NCBI GenBank assembly: GCA_944390305.1
Contig: CALXPX010000033.1
Location: 1-12,101, forward strand
Direction of reading: 5' to 3'
Origin: an uncultured Clostridia bacterium
GTDB lineage: Bacteria > Bacillota > Clostridia > TANB77 > CAG-508
DNA: 12,101 nt
Shown: piece after piece, positions 8,222 through 12,101 of the stretch
Layout: each line of letters begins with the position of its first letter
Numbering within the stretch: the stretch's first letter is position 1
Program-made: the position numbers and the translations under genes
The notes under the pieces: model-generated
Database searches by the model: none
Told to the model about the DNA's origin: nothing
Seen by the model: the letters and a program-made list of their open reading frames with translations, nothing else

Positions 8222-9010
8222 ATGGAAAAACAAATGATAGAAGAAAATAATACATATAAGATAAGACCTATATTAATTAATATAAAAAATATGCATGAAT
8301 TTTATGAAAAGATCTTGCTTATGGGATATAACGTAAAAATCTGGAACAAAAAAGAAGATACTAAAATTTATAAATACTATCTTCCAGTAATTCGTGAATA
8401 TATGTTTTGGAGTTTTAACGTAAATAATAAAAAAGAATTTTTAAAAATGGATACAGAAACTAAAGCTGCAATTTGTCATAATTATAAATGTACAATATTT
8501 GAAAAAGATAAAACTCAAATTATATGTTTTGAAACAGGTATAGCATTTATAGTTGGCGATAAAGTAGAAAAAGATATAATAGAAAATAGCTATATAAAAG
8601 ATATTGAAGAAATAAATATTGAGGGTAATAAAACATATAAATTGTCTGCAAAAGAAGAAGAATTGTATAGCTATATCCTGGTTTTATATAAATTTATACT
8701 TTTAAATAAATTAGATAAAGATATGGAAAACAAAGAATTATTTAATAAAAATAGACAAGTATTTGTAAAGTTCGTGCAAGATATTTATACAAAAAGAATA
8801 ACAGACAGTACTAAAGGTAATAAAGATATAAATGAATGGGAAGAAAAGCTAGATATAGAAAAATTATATATATCAGTAGAGAATAAATTTGATCTGCTAT
8901 ATAAAAATAACAGATTAGATAGCCATGAAAGTATGTTTAGAATAACTATTATTTTACTTATTGTATTAATTATAATAGGAACAATAAATTTAGGAAATTG
9001 GATAGCTTAA
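8222..9010 (+). CDS. Unrecognised tail-anchored protein, possibly DUF155/RMND1-like
   Basis: 262 residues from ATG 8222 (a GTG nine bases upstream is in frame but lies within the ribosome site). There is no signal peptide. The body is soluble, charged and Lys/Glu/Asn-rich, and the only membrane segment is at the very end (about residues 239-258, ITIILLIVLIIIGTINL), giving a cytoplasmic protein held by its C-terminal tail. A middle stretch (IICFETGIAFIVGDK) and a helical region before the tail (about 140-235) recall the layout of DUF155/RMND1-like proteins, which have a phenylalanine/glycine-rich strand segment and a final hydrophobic helix. That resemblance is weak and was judged by eye. The gene lies between the WG-repeat gene (11-base gap) and acpS (one-base gap), so it is co-transcribed and probably coupled in translation with acpS. 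I do not recognise its function. Confidence 0.7.
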   Translation: MEKQMIEENNTYKIRPILINIKNMHEFYEKILLMGYNVKIWNKKEDTKIYKYYLPVIREYMFWSFNVNNKKEFLKMDTETKAAICHNYKCTIFEKDKTQIICFETGIAFIVGDKVEKDIIENSYIKDIEEINIEGNKTYKLSAKEEELYSYILVLYKFILLNKLDKDMENKELFNKNRQVFVKFVQDIYTKRITDSTKGNKDINEWEEKLDIEKLYISVENKFDLLYKNNRLDSHESMFRITIILLIVLIIIGTINLGNWIA

Positions 9011-9011
9011 T

Positions 9012-9383
9012 ATGAATGTAAATGTAGGTAATGATATAATAGAAGTAGAAAGAATAAAGGAAAGTATAGAAAATTTAGGTAATAAATTTTTAAATAGAGT
9101 ATTTACAGAAAAAGAAATAGAATATTGCGAAAGTAAAAATATAATGAAATACCAACACTACGCTGCAAGATTTGCGGCCAAAGAAGCGGTATTTAAAGCT
9201 ATTTCTAAATTATTAGAAAATAAATTTGAAATAGGCTGGAAAGATGTAGAAATACTAAATGATATTAATGGTAGGCCTTATGTAAATATATTAAGCAAAA
9301 ATATAGAAACAGTAGATATTGACATAAGTATATCTCATATAAAAGATTATGCTATATCTACAGCTATAGTAGTGACAGATTAA
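9012..9383 (+). CDS. acpS: Holo-[acyl-carrier-protein] synthase
   Basis: AcpS moves the 4'-phosphopantetheine arm from coenzyme A to a serine of acyl carrier protein, making active ACP for fatty acid synthesis. It acts in the cytoplasm as a trimer in this family. The 123-residue length is typical. The N-terminal GNDIIEVERI segment holds the Mg-binding Asp (D8), FTEKEIEYC follows, and ARFAAKEAVFKA holds the second Mg ligand (E58) and the conserved lysines. The C-terminal DISISHIKDYAISTAIV matches the conserved ISHs...A.A end. No good Shine-Dalgarno site is present. ATG 9012 follows the preceding stop codon by one base, so translation is probably coupled to the upstream gene. The acpS-tatD gap is 26 bases. 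Confidence 0.95.
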   Translation: MNVNVGNDIIEVERIKESIENLGNKFLNRVFTEKEIEYCESKNIMKYQHYAARFAAKEAVFKAISKLLENKFEIGWKDVEILNDINGRPYVNILSKNIETVDIDISISHIKDYAISTAIVVTD

Positions 9384-9409
9384 ACTTAATAATCTAACTC
9401 GGAGGAAAT

Positions 9410-10186
9410 ATGGAAATATTTGATGCACATGCTCATTATGATGACTCACATTTTGATGATGAAAGAGATAAGTTATTACAAGAGATGTATAATGATGGCA
9501 TTACCAAAATTGTTAGTGCAGGATATAGTTTAGAAGGAACCAAAAAGAACTTAGAACTCTCAAAAAAGTATTCATTTGTTTATACTACTGCAGGAATATC
9601 ACCAAATGATTTAAAAGATGATTTTGAAAAAGATATAGAAGCAATAGATAAAATAATTAGTGAAAATTTAAGCTCAGGAAAAATTTTAGCAGTTGGAGAG
9701 ATTGGATTTGATTATCATTATGATACAGATAGGAAAATTCAATATAAGGCATTCTCAAAGCAAATTGACATAGCAAATAAATATTCTCTTCCAATTGTTA
9801 TACATACAAGAGACGCTGTTATGGATACTATATCATTATTAAAAGAAAAAGAGGTAACGATGAGAGGAATATTTCATTGTTGTCCTTTAAATAGGGAACT
9901 AGTTAAAGAAGCCTTAAAACTAGGATTTTATATTTCTATGGCAGGACCAATAACATTTAAAAATTCTAAAAATGCAGATGAAATAATACAAATGGTGCCA
10001 TTAGAAAGAATATTAATAGAGACTGATAGTCCATATTTGGCGCCAGAACCTGTAAGGGGTACTAGAAATAATTCTAAAAATTTAAAATATATTATAGAGA
10101 AAATAGCTAAAATAAAGGGGCTAAGTAATGAAGAAATTGCAAAAATTACATACAAAAATGCAGAAACAATATATAGACTTAAGTAA
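9410..10186 (+). CDS. tatD: TatD-family metal-dependent hydrolase (DNase)
   Basis: This is a TIM-barrel metallohydrolase of the TatD family, whose studied members are Mg-dependent 3'-5' exonucleases/DNases; the exact substrate of this one is unproven. The 258 residues match the family. Metal ligands can be seen in order: HxH at H7/H9 (FDAHAHYDD), E97 in GEIGFDY, H132 in PIVIHTRDA, H156 in GIFHCCPLN and D206 in LIETDSPYLAP. The usual HCFSG box reads HCCPLN, keeping the ligand His but changing the following loop, and the frequent GxHPH motif reads GISPND. The start is fixed by GGAGG (9401-9405), four bases plus ATG. It is the last gene of the four-gene unit and meets lemA tail to tail. Confidence 0.93.
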   Translation: MEIFDAHAHYDDSHFDDERDKLLQEMYNDGITKIVSAGYSLEGTKKNLELSKKYSFVYTTAGISPNDLKDDFEKDIEAIDKIISENLSSGKILAVGEIGFDYHYDTDRKIQYKAFSKQIDIANKYSLPIVIHTRDAVMDTISLLKEKEVTMRGIFHCCPLNRELVKEALKLGFYISMAGPITFKNSKNADEIIQMVPLERILIETDSPYLAPEPVRGTRNNSKNLKYIIEKIAKIKGLSNEEIAKITYKNAETIYRLK

Positions 10187-10187
10187 A

Positions 10188-10224
10188 TAAAAAAATATAA
10201 AACCGAGAGTTTATCTCTCGGTTT
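10188..10224 (-). terminator. Hairpin between tatD and lemA, best as lemA terminator
   Basis: A 10-bp GC-containing stem (AAACCGAGAG 10200-10209 with CTCTCGGTTT 10215-10224) has a five-base loop. Read on the minus strand, it is followed by a long T-run (complement of the A-run at 10189-10195), a classic intrinsic terminator for lemA. Read on the plus strand, it starts just after tatD, but the following sequence (AGTTATTT) has only a weak T-run, so termination of tatD may be partial. The stem overlaps the lemA stop codon. Confidence 0.85.
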
Positions 10225-10780
10225 AGTTATTTCCAAAATCTACTTTTACAGCTTTTTTTGCTTCATCGTTATCAACATTAAACAATGTAGAAGCCTTAAA
10301 TCCAAACATACTTGCTACTAAATTAGAAGGAAATGTTTCTAATTTAGTATTGTACATTGTAACTGTATCATTATAAAATTGTCTTGAATAAGCAATCTTA
10401 TCTTCTGTTTCAGATAGTTCTGCTTGCATAGAATTGAATGATTGATTTGCTTTTAAATCAGGATAATTTTCTGCAACCGCCATGATTGTCTTTAATGTAT
10501 CAGAAAGTTGAGTACCTAAATCAGCTTTTTCTTCTACTGTTGTAGCTTTGGCCCATGAAGAACGTAAATCAGCAATTTTTGTAAGAGTTCCTTCTTCATG
10601 TTTCATATATCCTTTTACAGTTTCTACTAGATTAGGAATTAAATCAAATCTTCTTTGTAGTTGAACATCTATTTGACTCCATGCATTTTGTACACGTTGT
10701 CTTAATGTTACTAAATTATTGTATATTACAATAATTACAATAGCAATTACAACTACAATTGCTAAGAAAACCCAGCCCAT
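10223..10780 (-). CDS. lemA: LemA family membrane protein
   Basis: 185 residues. The N-terminus has one membrane helix (about residues 4-20, FLAIVVVIAIVIIVIY) directly followed by the LemA signature NNLVTLRQRVQNAWSQ and then VQLQRRFDLIPNLVETVKGY, and a long helical body of predicted coiled or bundle type. LemA proteins form a helical bundle with the N-terminus in the membrane. Their role is poorly known, although members have been linked to envelope functions. The start is chosen at 10780 (MGWVFLAI) because AGGAGG on the minus strand (10786-10791) lies five bases upstream. The longer frame to 10840 runs through the -35 region of the promoter. It stands alone on the minus strand, convergent with tatD and divergent from the Rpf-like gene. 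Confidence 0.94.
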   Translation of the reverse strand: MGWVFLAIVVVIAIVIIVIYNNLVTLRQRVQNAWSQIDVQLQRRFDLIPNLVETVKGYMKHEEGTLTKIADLRSSWAKATTVEEKADLGTQLSDTLKTIMAVAENYPDLKANQSFNSMQAELSETEDKIAYSRQFYNDTVTMYNTKLETFPSNLVASMFGFKASTLFNVDNDEAKKAVKVDFGNN

Positions 10781-10783
10781 ATT

Positions 10784-10791
10784 ATCCTCCT
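10784..10791 (-). promoter_or_regulatory. Shine-Dalgarno site of lemA
   Basis: AGGAGGAT on the minus strand lies just upstream of the ATG at 10780-10778. It decides the start in favour of MGWV rather than in-frame upstream ATGs. Confidence 0.85.
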
Positions 10792-10811
10792 TTTTCATAT
10801 AATATATTATT

Positions 10812-10840
10812 AATATATCACAATATGCAATAATTAACAA
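10812..10840 (-). promoter_or_regulatory. lemA promoter (extended -10)
   Basis: On the minus strand, TTGTTA (10840-10835), a 17-base spacer and TATATT (10817-10812) are preceded by TGA (10820-10818), the extended -10 element. This gives a leader of about 25 bases before lemA. Confidence 0.65.
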
Positions 10841-10959
10841 GTAAAAAAATAAAAAAAGATAACTATACTGATAATTTCAATAAATAAAGCTAATATATTA
10901 TGTAATCTAAAACGGAAAGATATATATTTTACTCATATTACGAGAAATGGACACTTAAT

Positions 10960-10988
10960 TTGACATATTTAATAAAAAATGCTATAAT
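10960..10988 (+). promoter_or_regulatory. Perfect consensus sigma-A promoter of the Rpf-like gene
   Basis: TTGACA (10960-10965), exactly 17 bases, then TATAAT (10983-10988) match the sigma-A consensus in all twelve positions. An apparent coding start at 10960 lies inside this -35 box and is therefore false; ATG 11017 is the true start. Confidence 0.93.
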
Positions 10989-11004
10989 AATACTTGTGTT
11001 ACTT

Positions 11005-11013
11005 AAAGGAGGT
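11005..11013 (+). promoter_or_regulatory. Shine-Dalgarno site of the Rpf-like gene
   Basis: AAAGGAGGT is a near-perfect ribosome binding site three bases before ATG 11017. Together with the perfect promoter it predicts high expression. Confidence 0.88.
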
Positions 11014-11016
11014 TTT

Positions 11017-11961
11017 ATGAGGAAACGAATAAGTAAACAAAATAAGCAGGAGAAAGCAACTATCTCGCTCAAAAAGATTTTTATCATAACAGTAATATTT
11101 TTAATTTTAGCTGGTATGATGAGCGTTATGGCTACAAATCAAAAGCTTACATCTGTTAAAATATTACTTTCAAGTGGATATGAAATGGATGTTATGACAA
11201 CAAGCTCAAAAGTATCAGATATTTTAGCAGAAAATCATATTGTTGTATTAGATGATGAATCTGTAACACCAGATATTGATGAAGAATTATCAGATAATAG
11301 AACTATAACAATTACTAAAGGTGCAAAACAAGCTAATGACGATGCATATATGTCAGCAGAAGAAATATTAGCAAGTTATACACAAATTGTTGAAAAGGTA
11401 ATTACAGAAGAAGTTGAAATACCTTTTGAAACAATAACTAAAGATGTTTCAAATGGAAGTTTTGCTACTCAAAATAGAGTAGTACAAACTGGACAAAATG
11501 GTCTTAAAAAAGTAACATATAGAATAAGATACCAATCTGGTGCAGAAATAGAAAAAACAGAAATTGCATCAGAAATAGTTAAAGAACCAGTTGATAAAAT
11601 AGTTGAAGTTAGAACAAAACAAGTTACATCAAGAAGTGGAGGCATTGTTAAGGGGTCTGTTGCAGAATACCAAGCATATGCTGAGAAAAGATGTTTTGAT
11701 TATGGATGGTCTGATGCAGACTTTAATGCTTTAGTAAAACTTTGGAATAAAGAAAGTGGATGGAATCCAGCATCTCATAACGCAAGTTCAGGTGCACACG
11801 GAATACCTCAAGCACTTCCAGCAAGTAAAATGGCAACTGCAGGTTCAGATTATTTAACAAACTATAAAACACAGATTAATTGGGGATTAAGCTATATAAA
11901 ATCAAGATACGGAACTCCAAGTGCTGCATGGCAACATTCATGTAGAAAAGGTTGGTATTAA
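11017..11961 (+). CDS. Secreted wall hydrolase: DUF348 + G5 + lysozyme-like (Rpf/SLT-type) domain
   Basis: 314 residues. A long basic N-terminus and hydrophobic segment (about 21-39, ending SVMA, a plausible signal peptidase site) direct export. Next come one DUF348 ubiquitin-like domain (about 47-102, VKILLSSGYEMDV), a G5 domain (about 122-205) and a lysozyme-like C-terminal domain (about 218-314) with NKESGWNP, where E246 is the expected catalytic acid, followed by SSGAHGIPQALPASKMA, INWGLSYIKSRYG and a final GWY. DUF348-G5 is the front of Bacillus YabE/Sps-type proteins, but YabE ends in a 3D domain. Here the ending resembles the actinobacterial SLT/Rpf-type domain. It most likely cleaves peptidoglycan in growth, division or spore outgrowth. 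C226 and C309 flank the catalytic domain and could pair. The gene is monocistronic, with a terminator after it. Exact bond specificity is unknown. Confidence 0.9.
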   Translation: MRKRISKQNKQEKATISLKKIFIITVIFLILAGMMSVMATNQKLTSVKILLSSGYEMDVMTTSSKVSDILAENHIVVLDDESVTPDIDEELSDNRTITITKGAKQANDDAYMSAEEILASYTQIVEKVITEEVEIPFETITKDVSNGSFATQNRVVQTGQNGLKKVTYRIRYQSGAEIEKTEIASEIVKEPVDKIVEVRTKQVTSRSGGIVKGSVAEYQAYAEKRCFDYGWSDADFNALVKLWNKESGWNPASHNASSGAHGIPQALPASKMATAGSDYLTNYKTQINWGLSYIKSRYGTPSAAWQHSCRKGWY

Positions 11962-11968
11962 AATAAAT

Positions 11969-12009
11969 CCAATAGCATAAGTAAATTAACTTATCTATTG
12001 GTTTTTTTT
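11969..12009 (+). terminator. Intrinsic terminator of the Rpf-like gene
   Basis: CCAATAG (11969-11975) pairs with CTATTGG (11995-12001), and ATAAGT (11977-11982) pairs with ACTTAT (11989-11994), with one bulged C at 11976. Eight T residues follow (12002-12009). It starts seven bases after the stop codon. Confidence 0.92.
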
Positions 12010-12047
12010 ATTAATCAGAAAATGCAAAAAAAATATACTTAAAAAGC

Positions 12048-12073
12048 CATGTTTACATATTAATGCAAACATG
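12048..12073 (+). promoter_or_regulatory. Dyad (candidate operator) overlapping the right-end promoter
   Basis: CATGTTT (12048-12054) and AAACATG (12067-12073) are perfect inverted arms. Three more inner positions also pair (CAT 12056-12058 with ATG 12063-12065). The dyad covers the -35 and most of the spacer of the promoter at 12052-12080, where a bound dimeric repressor would block RNA polymerase. There is no T-run after it, so it is not a terminator. The regulator is not identified. Confidence 0.5.
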
Positions 12074-12080
12074 CTATAAT
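12052..12080 (+). promoter_or_regulatory. Strong sigma-A promoter of the next gene
   Basis: TTTACA (12052-12057), 17 bases, then TATAAT (12075-12080) with TGC just before it (extended -10) form the promoter. AAGAGGT (12085-12091) and ATG (12099-12101) follow at once. The transcription start, about seven bases after the -10, would fall on or next to the ribosome site, so the leader is very short. Confidence 0.75.
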
Positions 12081-12098
12081 ATGCAAGAGGTAAAAAAT

Positions 12099-12101
12099 AT
12101 G
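12099..12101 (+). CDS. Probable start codon of next gene (cut by window end)
   Basis: Only the ATG is inside the window. It follows AAGAGGT with a seven-base gap. The product cannot be known from this sequence. Its promoter and dyad suggest a regulated gene. Confidence 0.4.

Noticed and set aside
9928..10236. Minus-strand open frame of 102 codons over the tatD 3' end
   Set aside because: It covers the conserved end of tatD and crosses the lemA stop and terminator hairpin; it is hydrophobic only because it is antisense to Lys/Glu/Asn-rich codons.
10781..10840. N-terminal extension of lemA to 10840
   Set aside because: The extension overlaps the promoter and the ribosome site; AGGAGG directly before MGWV fixes the shorter start.
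10841..10959. Possible small RNA or riboswitch between lemA and the Rpf-like gene
   Set aside because: Only AT-rich sequence without a stable hairpin, conserved motif or terminator could be seen.
10960..11016. Upstream extension of the Rpf-like protein to 10960
   Set aside because: The TTG start is part of a perfect -35 box, the -10 lies inside the extension, and a strong ribosome site marks ATG 11017.

Overview
The window is AT-rich DNA from a spore-forming, Gram-positive, low-GC Firmicute, most likely an anaerobic Clostridia-type organism. The spoIIE gene, the sortase-anchored surface protein, the strong A/G-rich Shine-Dalgarno sites, the AGA-dominated arginine codons and the consensus sigma-A promoters all point that way. 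Lineage below class is inference. All eight genes end in TAA or TAG and Trp is encoded by TGG throughout, so the standard bacterial code fits. No rRNA, tRNA, CRISPR array or insertion sequence was seen.

Layout. (1) 1-3900: the 3' part of a very large cell-wall-anchored surface protein, cut by the left edge, with two SdrD-B-like/adhesin-like modules and a C-terminal LPPTG sorting signal, followed by a strong intrinsic terminator. (2) 4128-6575: spoIIE, a single-gene unit with its own promoter region (containing Spo0A-box-like sequences) and its own terminator. (3) 6684-10186: a four-gene, same-strand, tightly spaced unit reading from a good extended -10 promoter: a membrane-anchored WG-repeat protein, an unrecognised tail-anchored protein, acpS (holo-ACP synthase) and a TatD-family metal-dependent hydrolase. 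(4) 10223-10780, minus strand: lemA, convergent with tatD, with a shared hairpin between them. (5) 11017-11961: a YabE/Rpf-like secreted wall hydrolase (DUF348 + G5 + lysozyme-like domain), expressed from a perfect consensus sigma-A promoter. (6) 12010-12101: a strong promoter overlapped by a dyad and the probable start codon of the next gene.

How it fits together. The theme is the cell envelope and its remodelling: a sortase substrate, a sporulation phosphatase that acts at the asymmetric septum, a lipid/ACP activation enzyme, membrane proteins and a peptidoglycan hydrolase. Transcription is cut into short units by clear terminators, so shared regulation is likely only inside the WG-acpS-tatD unit. 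Nothing here looks like a defence island or mobile element. The points most worth a second look are the unknown tail-anchored protein and WG-repeat protein heading the acpS operon, the tandem Spo0A-like boxes at spoIIE, the domain build of the Rpf-like enzyme, and the dyad-overlapped promoter at the right end.
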